This document shows, piece after piece, positions 17,520-26,472 of a stretch of 64,000 nucleotides of DNA. The DNA comes from Ga0077527 sp945862135 (lineage in GTDB: Bacteria > Pseudomonadota > Gammaproteobacteria > Burkholderiales > SG8-41): assembly GCA_964203275.1 (NCBI GenBank), contig CAXNMF010000015.1:1-64000 (forward strand). Direction: 5' to 3'. Each line of letters begins with the position of its first letter. Within the stretch, counting starts at the first letter, position 1. The notes beneath the pieces were generated by a model that was not told where the DNA came from, searched no databases, and saw nothing but the letters and a program-made list of their open reading frames with translations. Position numbers and translations under genes: made by a program.

Positions 17520-19289
17520 ATGAAACTGATTCGAATCGTTGCGCTGATCACCAGCCTTGCACTGGTGGCCTGTGCCCAGGCCCCGGTCCAGCCCGAGCCT
17601 GCTGCTGTTGCCGTCAAGCCGCTGCCCAAGGTGGTTGTCCGGCCTCCTGCGCCCGCACCGCGGGTTGCACCCTTGCCCAATGTTGAATTAAGCGAGGCTG
17701 TACTGTTCAAGCTCACGCTTGCCGAGGTGGCCTTGCAGCGAGGCCAACCGCACGTCGCCGTGCCCGCACTTCTGGAAGTTGCGCGTGAAACGCGGGATCC
17801 ACGCGTTGCGCGTCGCGCGACCGAAGTAGCCTGGAGCGCACGGTTCCTGCCTGCGGCGCTGGATGCAGCCACGCTGTGGTTGCAGACGGATCCGGAATCC
17901 GCGCGCGCGCGCCAGACCGTGATTGCACTTCTGGTCAGTCAGTCGCGGCTCGACGATGCGCTGCCTCATTTGCAGAAATGGCTGAGTGCAGATCCTGACA
18001 AGATCGGTCAGAACTTCCTGCAATTGTCATCGCTGGTTTCCAGCTACCAGGACAAAGCGGCAATTCTGCGCATGTTGCGCACGCTCGCAGCCGACTATCC
18101 CTTGATACCTGAGGCCAGTCTCGCAGTGGCGCAGGCTGCGTGGAATGCCGACGATCAACCCGGCGCTCTCGATGCTGCGCGCAGGGCTCTGGAGTTGCGG
18201 CCCGGCTGGGAACTTGCGGCGCTGTTCCAGGCGCGGGCTTTGCAGCGCGATTCGCTTGATCAGGCCATCGAATTTCTGACTGGGTTCCTCAAAGCCAATC
18301 CCGGCGCTCGTGATGCAAGACTGAATTACGCCAGACTGCTGGTTGCCGCCCGTCGTTATCCCGAAGCGCGAAAACAATTCGAGGTTCTTGTTGGTGAAGC
18401 GCCGAATAATCCCGAAATCGCGATGGCAGTTGCGACGCTGTCGCTGCAGGCCAAGGACTATGTGGCTGCCGAAATCCAGTTGCGGCGGGCACTGGAAATC
18501 AATCCCAAGGATCCGGATGCCGTGCGGCTTTACCTCGGGCAGGTCAACGAGGAGTTGAAGCGAGATGACCAGGCCCTCAAGTGGTACAGCAGCATTACGC
18601 ATGGTGAACGGTTTGTCTCTGCGCAAGCGCGTTATGCCGGGGTGCTGGCGCGGCAGGGCAAACTGGCCGAAGCTCGCAAGCATTTGCAAAGTGTCGATGC
18701 CGGCGACGCTCAGCAACGCCTGCAGTTGACACAGGCTGAGGCCGGCCTGTTGCGTGATGCAGGGGCTTATCAGGAAGCGTTTGATTTCCTCGGGGCGGCA
18801 GTGGCGGTTACGCCTGATGCGCCGGATCTGCTTTATGACTATGCGATGGCTGCGGAGAAGCTGAATCGCCTGGATGTGCTGGAGACCAACCTGCGAAAGG
18901 TGATTGCCATGCGTCCGACGCACGCGCATGCGTACAACGCGCTTGGTTATTCACTGGCTGATCGAAATGTGCGTCTGGAAGAAGCGCGCGCGTTGATCGA
19001 AACCGCGCATAAACTGGCGCCGGAGGACTCGTATATTCTCGACAGTCTGGGCTGGATTCTTTTCCGGCAGGGACAGAATCAGGAGGCCCTGGTTTACCTG
19101 CAACGCGCGTATTCAGCACGGCCGGATGCTGAAATTGCGGCGCATCTCGGCGAGGTGTTGTGGGTCATGGGTCGGCAGGCTGAGGCACAGAAGGTCTGGT
19201 CTGATGCCATGCGGGCTCAGCCGAAGAATGAAGTTCTTCAGGCCACTATCAAACGGCTCGCGCCAGCGGCTCTGCAATCAATGCAATGA
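17520..19289 (+). CDS. TPR-repeat outer-membrane lipoprotein
   Basis: A 589-residue protein with a lipoprotein signal (lipidation at the Cys of LALVACAQ), a Pro-rich linker, then at least ten tetratricopeptide-like repeats (for example AEIQLRRALEINPKDPDAVRLYLGQ and ALGYSLADRNVRLEEARALIETA). Its place immediately before lolB and ispE is a conserved arrangement in betaproteobacteria. Such TPR lipoproteins scaffold envelope complexes; the partner here is unknown. The ATG at 17520 is chosen because the signal peptide starts there. Its stop overlaps the lolB start by four bases. Confidence 0.88.
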   Translation: MKLIRIVALITSLALVACAQAPVQPEPAAVAVKPLPKVVVRPPAPAPRVAPLPNVELSEAVLFKLTLAEVALQRGQPHVAVPALLEVARETRDPRVARRATEVAWSARFLPAALDAATLWLQTDPESARARQTVIALLVSQSRLDDALPHLQKWLSADPDKIGQNFLQLSSLVSSYQDKAAILRMLRTLAADYPLIPEASLAVAQAAWNADDQPGALDAARRALELRPGWELAALFQARALQRDSLDQAIEFLTGFLKANPGARDARLNYARLLVAARRYPEARKQFEVLVGEAPNNPEIAMAVATLSLQAKDYVAAEIQLRRALEINPKDPDAVRLYLGQVNEELKRDDQALKWYSSITHGERFVSAQARYAGVLARQGKLAEARKHLQSVDAGDAQQRLQLTQAEAGLLRDAGAYQEAFDFLGAAVAVTPDAPDLLYDYAMAAEKLNRLDVLETNLRKVIAMRPTHAHAYNALGYSLADRNVRLEEARALIETAHKLAPEDSYILDSLGWILFRQGQNQEALVYLQRAYSARPDAEIAAHLGEVLWVMGRQAEAQKVWSDAMRAQPKNEVLQATIKRLAPAALQSMQ

Positions 19290-19858
19290 GTTGTGCCCGT
19301 GCGATTGCGGCAGTGCTCGTGGCGATGTTGTTTGCCGGTTGTGCGGCAATCGTCCCCGGTAAAAACGCACCGGAGGCTGCATCCTTCGACATGCTGGGCC
19401 GCGTGCTGGTCAGTGGTGAGGGCCGCGCGTTTTCATCCGGCCTGCGGTGGCGCCATGATTCGGTGGGCGACGAGTTATGGCTGATGTCGCCGGTCGGACA
19501 GACGCTGGCGCATATTGCTGCGGACGATACCGGAGCGGTGTTGACGACGCCTGACCAGCAGGAATACCGGGCATTCTCCGCCGAGAATCTGACGCGCCGC
19601 GCATTGGGATGGCCGTTGCCGCTGACCGAACTGCGGTTCTGGATTGTCGCGACCCCAGCCGGAGGTGATAAGCAAGCCGTAGCGACCCGTGACGCAGCAG
19701 GGCGGCTGTTGCAGCTAGAGCAGAATGGATGGGTTGTTCGATATACCTATCCGGAACCTCCCGATTCCTCGGTCTTGCCCAAGCGTCTGGATATGACGCG
19801 GGGTGAGCAGCGGATTCGCCTCGTGATCGATGGCTGGCGTCGTGAGGAGGCGCCTTGA
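19286..19858 (+). CDS. lolB: outer-membrane lipoprotein receptor LolB
   Basis: A 190-residue lipoprotein (lipidation at the Cys of LFAGCAAI) that accepts lipoproteins from LolA and inserts them in the outer membrane. Family features seen are FDMLGRVLVSGEGRAFSSGLRWRH, WLMSPVGQTLAHI and LGWPLPLTELRFWI. It overlaps the TPR gene upstream and shares three bases with ispE downstream, the usual lolB-ispE pairing. Confidence 0.9.
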   Translation: MSCARAIAAVLVAMLFAGCAAIVPGKNAPEAASFDMLGRVLVSGEGRAFSSGLRWRHDSVGDELWLMSPVGQTLAHIAADDTGAVLTTPDQQEYRAFSAENLTRRALGWPLPLTELRFWIVATPAGGDKQAVATRDAAGRLLQLEQNGWVVRYTYPEPPDSSVLPKRLDMTRGEQRIRLVIDGWRREEAP

Positions 19859-20703
19859 GCCGTCTGATTGCATTTCCGGCACCTGCGAAGCTCAACCTGA
19901 TGCTCCGTGTCATTGGGCGGCGGGCAGATGGTTATCATTTGCTGCAGACGGTATTCCGCTTTCTTGATCATGGCGATGTCGTGCGGTTGCGCGTGCGAGC
20001 TGACGGTGCGATTGTGCGATTGCGCCCGCTGCCCGGTGTTGCTGAAGCGGATGACCTGACTGTGCGTGCGGCAAAGGCGCTGCAGGAGGCCGCCGGCATT
20101 TCAATGGGGGCGGAGATCGAACTGGAAAAACGCTTGCCGCTTGGCGGCGGGATTGGTGGCGGCAGTTCGGATGCGGCAACGGTGCTGTTGGCGTTGAACA
20201 GGCTTTGGAGCGCCGGCTGCTCGCGCAAGCGCTTGCAGGAACTGGCGTTGTCGCTCGGTGCAGATGTTCCGGTTTTTGTCTACGGACAAAGTGCTTTCGC
20301 CGAGGGGGTAGGGGAACAATTGACCCCCATACAATTGTCCCCGGCCTGGTATCTGGTGCTGGTTCCCCCGGTGGCGGTGTCCACTGCGACCGTTTTTCAA
20401 CATCCGGAATTGAAAAGAGACTCGGAAAAGGTTAAAATCCAAGGCTTTTCCGCGCTCGGGGGTAATGATCTTGAGCCCGTGGTTTGCCGGGAATATCCTG
20501 AAGTCGCAAGGCATCTGGCCTGGCTGAAGCAATTCGGCGATGCGCAGATGACGGGATCAGGCGCTTGCGTGTTTGTGCCGTTCGCGGAAGAGACGGCCGC
20601 CCGGCAGGCGATGGCAGCATGCCCGTCCGACATGCAGGGTTTTGTGGCCCGTGGTCTGGATCGGCACCCGCTGCACGGACTGGCGGAAGATTTTGACGGC
20701 TGA
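19855..20703 (+). CDS. ispE: 4-diphosphocytidyl-2-C-methylerythritol kinase IspE
   Basis: A 282-residue GHMP kinase of the non-mevalonate isoprenoid pathway. The ATP-binding glycine-rich loop is PLGGGIGGGSSDAAT; the N-terminal PAPAKLNLMLRV and C-terminal MTGSGACVFVPF match IspE. The start is a TTG overlapping the lolB stop, supported by a strong GAGGAGG four bases upstream; no better ATG exists before the conserved AKLNL motif. Confidence 0.94.
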   Translation: MSRLIAFPAPAKLNLMLRVIGRRADGYHLLQTVFRFLDHGDVVRLRVRADGAIVRLRPLPGVAEADDLTVRAAKALQEAAGISMGAEIELEKRLPLGGGIGGGSSDAATVLLALNRLWSAGCSRKRLQELALSLGADVPVFVYGQSAFAEGVGEQLTPIQLSPAWYLVLVPPVAVSTATVFQHPELKRDSEKVKIQGFSALGGNDLEPVVCREYPEVARHLAWLKQFGDAQMTGSGACVFVPFAEETAARQAMAACPSDMQGFVARGLDRHPLHGLAEDFDG

Positions 20704-20721
20704 TGCCGCATAGGCTTCAGT
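20693..20721 (+). promoter_or_regulatory. possible sigma-70 promoter of tRNA-Gln
   Basis: TTGACG at 20693-20698 is a near-perfect -35 box inside the ispE 3' end. At 17 bases spacing the -10 is only TTCAGT (20716-20721), a weak match. The position, about 20 bases before the tRNA, is right. Confidence 0.35.
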
Positions 20722-20739
20722 GTTTTTTGCAGCATCGGT

Positions 20740-20816
20740 TGGGGAGTCGCCAAGCTGGTTAAGGCACCGGATTTTGATTCCGGCATGCGAAGGTTCGAAT
20801 CCTTCCTCCCCAGCCA
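20740..20816 (+). tRNA. tRNA-Gln(TTG)
   Basis: A full 77-base tRNA with the CCA end encoded. Acceptor arms TGGGGAG / CTCCCCA pair perfectly, the anticodon stem is CCGGA / TCCGG with loop TTTTGAT, anticodon TTG at 20774-20776, and the T arm contains GGTTCGAATCC. It lies between ispE and prs, a position conserved in many betaproteobacteria. Confidence 0.98.
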
Positions 20817-20885
20817 CTCGAATTTGGCAGTTCATCGGCTGTTGTTCGACAGCCGGATTCGGCGCGATTCTTCAGGGGGTGTGGG

Positions 20886-21836
20886 GTGGCACTGGACAGG
20901 ATGATGGTATTCACCGGCAACGCCAATCCGCGGCTCGCGGAAGCGGTGGTTGGCCATCTCGACATCCACATTGGCCGCGCCAAGGTCGGTCGTTTCAGCG
21001 ATGGTGAAGTGGCCATCGAAATTCTGGAAAACGTTCGCGGCAAGGATGTGTTCATCCTGCAGTCCATCTGCGCGCCGACCAACGACAATCTGATGGAATT
21101 GCTGGTGATGGTGGATGCGTTGAAGCGCGCCTCTGCCGGCCGGGTCACCGCTGCGATCCCTTACATGGGTTATGCGCGGCAGGACCGGCGCCCGAATTCG
21201 GCGCGGGTGCCGATCACGGCCAAGGTTGTTGCGAACATGATGAGCAGCGTCGGCGTTGACCGCGTGCTGACCATGGATTTGCACTCTGAACAGATTCAGG
21301 GGTTTTTTGATATCCCCGTAGATAACATCTACTCGGGACCGATCATGCTGGGCGATGTCTGGAAGCAGAATTTCAGCGAGCTGGTGGTGGTGTCTCCGGA
21401 CGTCGGCGGCGTGGTGCGTGCACGGGCGCTGGCCAAACGACTCGAAGCCGACCTCGCCATCATCGACAAACGCCGCCCGCGGCCCAATGTTGCGACGGTG
21501 ATGAACATCATAGGTGAAGTGGCCGGTCGTACCTGCGTCATCGTCGATGACATGGTCGATACGGCGAACACGTTGTGCGAGGCCGCTGGTGCGCTGAAAA
21601 AACAGGGCGCCCAGAAGGTCATTGCCTATTGCACGCATGCGGTATTGTCCGGCCCGGCGATTGAACGCATTACCAATTCCGCGCTGGACTCGATTGTGGT
21701 GACGGATACGATTCCGCTGACCGAGGCAGGGCGCAATTGTCCCAAGATCCGCGTTTTGACCGTTGCCGGTCTGCTTGCTGAAACAATGCGCCGCATCAGT
21801 GCCGAGGATTCGGTCAGTTCACTGTTTGTCGAATAG
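20886..21836 (+). CDS. prs: ribose-phosphate pyrophosphokinase
   Basis: A 316-residue PRPP synthase that makes phosphoribosyl pyrophosphate from ribose-5-phosphate and ATP. Motifs seen: FTGNANPRLAEAV at the start, GRFSDGEVAIEI, DLHSEQIQGFFDIPVDN, and the PRPP-binding loop CVIVDDMVDTANT. The start is a GTG at 20886, giving the usual N-terminus MALDRMMVFTGNANP; an internal ATG at 20901 would trim five residues. A GT-rich, poor ribosome-binding region precedes it. Confidence 0.95.
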   Translation: MALDRMMVFTGNANPRLAEAVVGHLDIHIGRAKVGRFSDGEVAIEILENVRGKDVFILQSICAPTNDNLMELLVMVDALKRASAGRVTAAIPYMGYARQDRRPNSARVPITAKVVANMMSSVGVDRVLTMDLHSEQIQGFFDIPVDNIYSGPIMLGDVWKQNFSELVVVSPDVGGVVRARALAKRLEADLAIIDKRRPRPNVATVMNIIGEVAGRTCVIVDDMVDTANTLCEAAGALKKQGAQKVIAYCTHAVLSGPAIERITNSALDSIVVTDTIPLTEAGRNCPKIRVLTVAGLLAETMRRISAEDSVSSLFVE

Positions 21837-21922
21837 GTTTTTAGTGGATACCGGCTAACCCCCGGTTTCCTTTTTAACGCGGGGCAGTCTGGTCGCGGAC
21901 CCCCGCAACACAGGAGAGCAAC

Positions 21923-22621
21923 ATGAAAATTGAAGTTACCGCGTTTCCGCGTACGAGCCAGGGCAAGGGTGCGAGCCGCCGCCTGCGTACGACGGGTCGC
22001 GTTCCGGGCGTCATTTACGGCGCCGGCGTGGACGCGCAAAGTGTCGAGTTCGACCACAAGGCGCTGTTGCGCCATCTGAAACTCGAGGCTTTTCATTCCT
22101 CGATTCTGGATCTGACGGTTGAAGGCAAGAAGGACCGCGTGCTGCTGCGCGACTTCCAGATGCATCCCTTCAAGGAACAGGTACAGCACGTCGACTTCCA
22201 GCGCATTGATCCGAAGAAGAAGATTCACATGGCAGTGCCGCTGCACTTCCTGAATGCCGAGATCGCGCCGGGCGTGAAGCTGGGCAAAGGCGTTGTTCAG
22301 CACATCATCAATGAACTGGAAATCCAGTGTCTGCCGGATCATTTACCCGAGTTCATCGAGGTTGATCTTAAAGACCTCGAACTGGGGCATTCGATTCACG
22401 TGTCGGATATGAAATTGCCTCAGGGCGTCGAGCCGCTGCCCAAACTGAAGGCGGATAATCCTTCCGTCGTTACGGTTCAGGTACCGAGAGAAGTTGCGGT
22501 TGAGGAAGAAGTCGCCGCACCGGTCACCGAGATCACCGGGCAGACCCCGGAAGCGGCTGCCGCAGCTGCGGCTGCCGGCGACAAGAAGGACGGCGACAAA
22601 AAGTCGGCCGAGAAGAAGTAA
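21923..22621 (+). CDS. rplY: ribosomal protein L25/TL5/CTC
   Basis: A 232-residue L25 of the long CTC type: an N-terminal 5S-rRNA-binding L25 domain (about residues 1-95) followed by the TL5 C-terminal domain and an Ala/Lys-rich tail. The tail ends in DKKDGDKKSAEKK, typical of the betaproteobacterial form. AGGAG lies upstream of the ATG. It is followed by a terminator. Prs-rplY-pth-ychF is the usual order. Confidence 0.95.
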   Translation: MKIEVTAFPRTSQGKGASRRLRTTGRVPGVIYGAGVDAQSVEFDHKALLRHLKLEAFHSSILDLTVEGKKDRVLLRDFQMHPFKEQVQHVDFQRIDPKKKIHMAVPLHFLNAEIAPGVKLGKGVVQHIINELEIQCLPDHLPEFIEVDLKDLELGHSIHVSDMKLPQGVEPLPKLKADNPSVVTVQVPREVAVEEEVAAPVTEITGQTPEAAAAAAAAGDKKDGDKKSAEKK

Positions 22622-22660
22622 GGTGGTGGGCCAGCCTTGCGGCTGGCGGCATCCCGGAGC

Positions 22661-22700
22661 GCCCGCCAGAACGTTTTCGACTGGCGGGCGTTTTGTTTTT
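22661..22700 (+). terminator. terminator after rplY
   Basis: A perfect 9-bp stem GCCCGCCAG / CTGGCGGGC with an 11-nt loop is followed by GTTTTGTTTTT. A smaller hairpin (CCAGCC ... GGCTGG, 22631-22646) precedes it. It ends the prs-rplY unit. Confidence 0.88.
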
Positions 22701-22703
22701 AGA

Positions 22704-22731
22704 AATTCAAATAAAAACAATCACTTATAAT
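22704..22731 (+). promoter_or_regulatory. promoter-like AT-rich element upstream of pth
   Basis: A perfect -10 box TATAAT is at 22726-22731, inside an AT-rich tract TTCAAATAAAAACAATCACT that resembles tracts elsewhere in this window. A good -35 box is not seen. It is placed between the rplY terminator and pth and would drive pth-ychF. Confidence 0.5.
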
Positions 22732-22761
22732 ACACGGCACTCTTCGATTTCAGTCAACGTC

Positions 22762-23376
22762 ATGAAACTTGTCGCCGGCCTGGGCAACCCGGGCAAGAAA
22801 TACGAAGCCACGCGGCATAACGCGGGTTTCTGGTGGATCGACGGGCTTGCCCGCGCGGCGGGGGCGCATTGCCGCCACGAGGCGCGATTTCACGGGGAGG
22901 TGGCGCGCATTTCCACACCGTCCGGTGATGTGTGGTTGCTGAAGCCGGCGACATACATGAATGAATCGGGACGTGCGGTCGGTGCGCTGGCTGATTTCTA
23001 CAAGATTGCGCCCAAGGAAATTCTGATTGTGCACGATGAACTGGATCTGCCGCCCGGCGGCATCAAGCTCAAGTTCGGCGGCAGCGGATCCGGCAATGGC
23101 GTGCGCAACGTGATTTCGCGGCTCAGTACGCAGGAGTTCTGGCGCCTGCGCATCGGTATCGGCCATCCGCGCGAGCTGGCGGCCAGCGAGCAGGAGGTTG
23201 TCGATTACGTGCTGCACGCACCGCGCGCAGAAGAACAGCGGGCGATTGATGAGGCGCTGGAACGCGGTTATGACGCCTGGCCGCTGATGGCCGCCAACGA
23301 CATGCAGGCGGCGATGCTGCGCCTGCATACCAAACCCGGTGACAAGCCGCGCCCGAACGCGCCGGCCAAGCCCTAA
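22762..23376 (+). CDS. pth: peptidyl-tRNA hydrolase
   Basis: A 204-residue enzyme that recycles peptidyl-tRNA dropped from ribosomes. The N-terminus KLVAGLGNPGKKYEATRHNAGF holds the catalytic His in RHNAGF; KPATYMNESGRAV and VHDELDLPPGGIKLKFGGSGSGNGVRN with the catalytic Asp complete the active site. The ATG at 22762 is used because Pth proteins start directly at this strand. It is followed by ychF, its usual partner. Confidence 0.96.
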   Translation: MKLVAGLGNPGKKYEATRHNAGFWWIDGLARAAGAHCRHEARFHGEVARISTPSGDVWLLKPATYMNESGRAVGALADFYKIAPKEILIVHDELDLPPGGIKLKFGGSGSGNGVRNVISRLSTQEFWRLRIGIGHPRELAASEQEVVDYVLHAPRAEEQRAIDEALERGYDAWPLMAANDMQAAMLRLHTKPGDKPRPNAPAKP

Positions 23377-23402
23377 CTGTTTTATTTCAAGGTCCAATAA
23401 TC

Positions 23403-24497
23403 ATGTCTCTGAAGTGCGGCATCGTCGGTCTACCCAACGTCGGCAAATCCACCCTGTTCAACGCCTTGACCAAGGCCGGCATCGCGGCGGAAAACTATCC
23501 CTTCTGCACCATCGAACCCAATGTCGGCATTGTCGAAGTGCCTGATCCGCGCCTCGCCGCGCTGTCGGTCATTGTCAAACCTGAAAAAGTAGTTCCTGCC
23601 GTCGTTGAATTCGTCGACATCGCGGGACTGGTGGCTGGCGCGTCCAAGGGCGAGGGCCTGGGCAACCAGTTTCTCGCCAACATTCGCGAAACCGATGCGA
23701 TCGCACACGTCGTACGCTGCTTTGAGGACGAAAACGTCGTCCACGTGGCCGGCAAGGTGGATCCGCTGTCCGATATTGAAACCATCAATACCGAACTGGC
23801 GCTGGCCGATCTTTCCGCCGTCGAGCGACATCTCGCGAAATTCGTCAAGGCGGCCAAGTCCGGCACTGACAAGGAAGCGGCACGCCTGGTTCCGGTACTG
23901 GAGAAATGTCAGGCCGTATTGAATGAAGCCAAGCCTGTGCGTTCTCTCGATCTCGACGAAGAGGAACTTGTCCTGTTGAGACCGCTGTGCCTGATTACTG
24001 CAAAACAGACGATGTACGTGGCCAATGTGCGGGAGGGCGGTTTTGAAAACAATCCGCATCTTGCGGCGGTGCAGGCGCTGGGCGCACGCGAAAAGGCGCC
24101 GGTGGTGGCCGTGTGTGCTGCGATCGAGGCCGAGATCGCCGACATGGAGGATGCCGACAAGAACGTGTTCCTGCAGGACATGGGCATGACCGAGCCCGGG
24201 CTAAACCGGGTGATCAGCGCAGGTTACACGCTGATGGGACTGCAGACCTATTTCACCGCCGGCGTGAAGGAGGTCCGGGCCTGGACCATTCATCGCGGGG
24301 ATTCCGCACCGCGGGCGGCGGCAGCGATCCACACCGATTTCGAAAAAGGCTTCATCCGTGCCGAAGTCATCGCCTATGACGACTTTATCGCCGCCAAGGG
24401 CGAGCAGGGTGCGAAGGAGGCCGGCAAGATGCGCCTGGAAGGCAAGGATTACATCGTCAAGGACGGCGATGTCATGCATTTCCGCTTCAACGTCTGA
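23403..24497 (+). CDS. ychF: redox-regulated ribosome-binding ATPase YchF
   Basis: A 364-residue Obg-family ATPase: G1 GLPNVGKST, switch stretch NYPFCTIEPNVG, G3 DIAGLVAGASKGEGLGN, then a coiled-coil insert and the C-terminal TGS domain (about residues 280-362, ending HFRFNV). YchF prefers ATP over GTP because of its altered G4 motif. The protein is intact and of normal length. Confidence 0.96.
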   Translation: MSLKCGIVGLPNVGKSTLFNALTKAGIAAENYPFCTIEPNVGIVEVPDPRLAALSVIVKPEKVVPAVVEFVDIAGLVAGASKGEGLGNQFLANIRETDAIAHVVRCFEDENVVHVAGKVDPLSDIETINTELALADLSAVERHLAKFVKAAKSGTDKEAARLVPVLEKCQAVLNEAKPVRSLDLDEEELVLLRPLCLITAKQTMYVANVREGGFENNPHLAAVQALGAREKAPVVAVCAAIEAEIADMEDADKNVFLQDMGMTEPGLNRVISAGYTLMGLQTYFTAGVKEVRAWTIHRGDSAPRAAAAIHTDFEKGFIRAEVIAYDDFIAAKGEQGAKEAGKMRLEGKDYIVKDGDVMHFRFNV

Positions 24498-24609
24498 TTA
24501 TTCAAGCACTTGGCGTTGCCGCTGAACCGGCAGTGCGTTGCTTTGTAATCGTCAACACGCGGGTCTATACTTCCAAAGATTGGTGGCAGCCACAATCAGG
24601 AGGCAGATC

Positions 24610-25395
24610 ATGTTTGGACGTTCCTTGGTGCATGCGGCGGGTGTCTTAGTCGCGGTGATTCTGACGGCCGGTTGCGCAGGCATCGGCGGCAATCATCGAG
24701 GCGGTGTCGATGTGGACAGTATGCTCAATGCCATCTCACAGGATGACGCAGCTTACGTTCAGTCTGCAGTGCGTCAAGGAATGGACGTCAATCAGCGCAT
24801 TGAAGCCCCGGGGTATTCGGCTGGCGCCCCGCTGATTGCGCTGGCTGCCCGCGCAGCAGCCATCAATACATTACGGTTTCTGATTTCCGCCGGTGCTGAT
24901 GTCAATGCACGTACCCCGGTCCAGGAGACGCCTTTGATGCTGGCCGCCTATTTCCGTGAAGAAGGCGAATCGACTGCCGATCGCCATGATCAGGCCGTAC
25001 GGATTCTTGTCGATGCCGGGGCGCATCTGGAAAACGAGGCGCACAGCTACACACCGCTGGCCTATGCCGCGTACAGCGACCGGCAACGTGCCATGCAATA
25101 TCTGATCGAGCGTGGCGCGCGACTGGACGCCGATTCGGTCAATCGGATGACTTATATCAATACCCCGCTGATGATGGCGTCGATACAGGGGCACCGCGAG
25201 GCGGTTCGAACGCTGCTACGTGCCGGTGCCGATCCCCTGGTGCGTTTGCGTGGTGGCAATACTGCCAGGGAATTCGCGGTGAAGTACAGGCACACGCATG
25301 TCGAGCCGCTGCTGGCCTGCGCTGAGAAGCTTCCTACAGGCGTTAAGTACATTGAGCGCTGCGACAACCCGCGTGTTGCAGCCACAAATCCCTGA
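24610..25395 (+). CDS. ankyrin-repeat lipoprotein
   Basis: A 261-residue protein with a lipoprotein signal (lipidation at the Cys of LTAGCAG) and about five ankyrin repeats. Repeat cores are seen at ALAARAAAINTLRFLISAGADVNAR, RILVDAGAHLENEAHSYTPLAYAAY, QYLIERGARLDADS and SIQGHREAVRTLLRAGADP. It should sit on a membrane facing the periplasm and bind a protein partner; none is evident in the neighbourhood. AGGAGG lies 6-12 bases before the ATG. Confidence 0.82.
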   Translation: MFGRSLVHAAGVLVAVILTAGCAGIGGNHRGGVDVDSMLNAISQDDAAYVQSAVRQGMDVNQRIEAPGYSAGAPLIALAARAAAINTLRFLISAGADVNARTPVQETPLMLAAYFREEGESTADRHDQAVRILVDAGAHLENEAHSYTPLAYAAYSDRQRAMQYLIERGARLDADSVNRMTYINTPLMMASIQGHREAVRTLLRAGADPLVRLRGGNTAREFAVKYRHTHVEPLLACAEKLPTGVKYIERCDNPRVAATNP

Positions 25396-25551
25396 ACATG
25401 GCGTATGGGCGATGCGGGAGAAGAAGCCCGCTTGATCGTTCAGAAAACGTGCCGCTGAGATCCCTGAAGAGAACCCATCTCTTCATACCGCAGAGATCCG
25501 GGTATTCCGCAGGCGTTATGTTGGGAGCCGCGGCAGAACTCAGGCAATCAA

Positions 25552-26472
25552 TCAGTTGACCGCGGCTCGAGGCTTCAGGCTGATGATCAGCACGCCCGCG
25601 AGCACCAGCATGGCGCCGGCCATCTGCACGGTGCTGATAGTTTCGCCGAGAAAAAGTGATGCGAACACCATGGTTGCTACAGGACCAATACAGCCTGTGA
25701 GTGAAACCTGGTTTGCGCCGATGCGTTTGAGGCCTTCCGCCATCAGCCATAGAGGCAGTACGGTAGAAAATATGGCGAGTATCGTGACCAGAACATAGAC
25801 CCTGTCATCGACCACCAGCGATTGCAGTGGCCGGGTCGCGGTGAAATGGGCGATCACGAATCCCGTTGCAATCAGCGAAGCATAGGCTGAGAAGCGCATC
25901 GAGCCGAATTTGTGTACCAGCCGGCTGCCGGCAACGAGATAGATGGCGTAAGTCACGGCGCTGCCGAATACCAGCAGGGTGCCCAACGCGGTCAGCGCCA
26001 GATCATCACCCACGCGCGCCTCGGCGCTGAATACCAGCGCGATCCCGGCGTAGGACAAGGCCAGCGACAACAGTTGTCGCGCCCGCAACGGCTGCCGCAA
26101 AAAAGCGGCGGACAGCAGAAGCACCAGCGTCGGATATAAATAAAGGATCAGGCGGCCGAAGCCGGCGGAAATATATTGCAGGCCGGCCAGATCGAGAAAG
26201 CTGCCGAGGTAGTAGCCGAGAAATCCAAGCGCAGCCAGCGCGCCGATCTCCCGGCGCGAGACTTTCTCTGTCATCCGGCCTGCCCACCACGCCATCAGCA
26301 GGAATAGCGGCGCAGCAAACAGCATGCGCAATGTCAGTAGTGTCGTCGTATCGACGCCGTACTGGTAGGCTGCCTTGACCAGGACCGGCTTGCCGGAAAA
26401 AGCAATCGAGCCGGCGATTGCGCAGGCGACGCCCAACCAGACGTTGCGATGCACCGACTGCGATGCCGGCAC
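25552..26472 (-). CDS. EamA (DMT superfamily) transporter
   Basis: A 306-residue inner-membrane protein with ten hydrophobic helices in two five-helix EamA repeats (first about 12-150, second about 165-300). Such proteins export amino acids or other metabolites; the substrate cannot be read from sequence. The start is a GTG that shares one base with the stop of the upstream HerA-like gene (TAGTG), so the two may be co-translated, although they have no known shared function. Confidence 0.85.
   Translation of the reverse strand: MPASQSVHRNVWLGVACAIAGSIAFSGKPVLVKAAYQYGVDTTTLLTLRMLFAAPLFLLMAWWAGRMTEKVSRREIGALAALGFLGYYLGSFLDLAGLQYISAGFGRLILYLYPTLVLLLSAAFLRQPLRARQLLSLALSYAGIALVFSAEARVGDDLALTALGTLLVFGSAVTYAIYLVAGSRLVHKFGSMRFSAYASLIATGFVIAHFTATRPLQSLVVDDRVYVLVTILAIFSTVLPLWLMAEGLKRIGANQVSLTGCIGPVATMVFASLFLGETISTVQMAGAMLVLAGVLIISLKPRAAVN

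Noticed and set aside
21850..21866. Small hairpin ACCGG / CCGGT after prs, followed by TTTCCTTTTT
   Set aside because: The stem is only five pairs; prs and rplY are usually co-transcribed, so I do not call a terminator.
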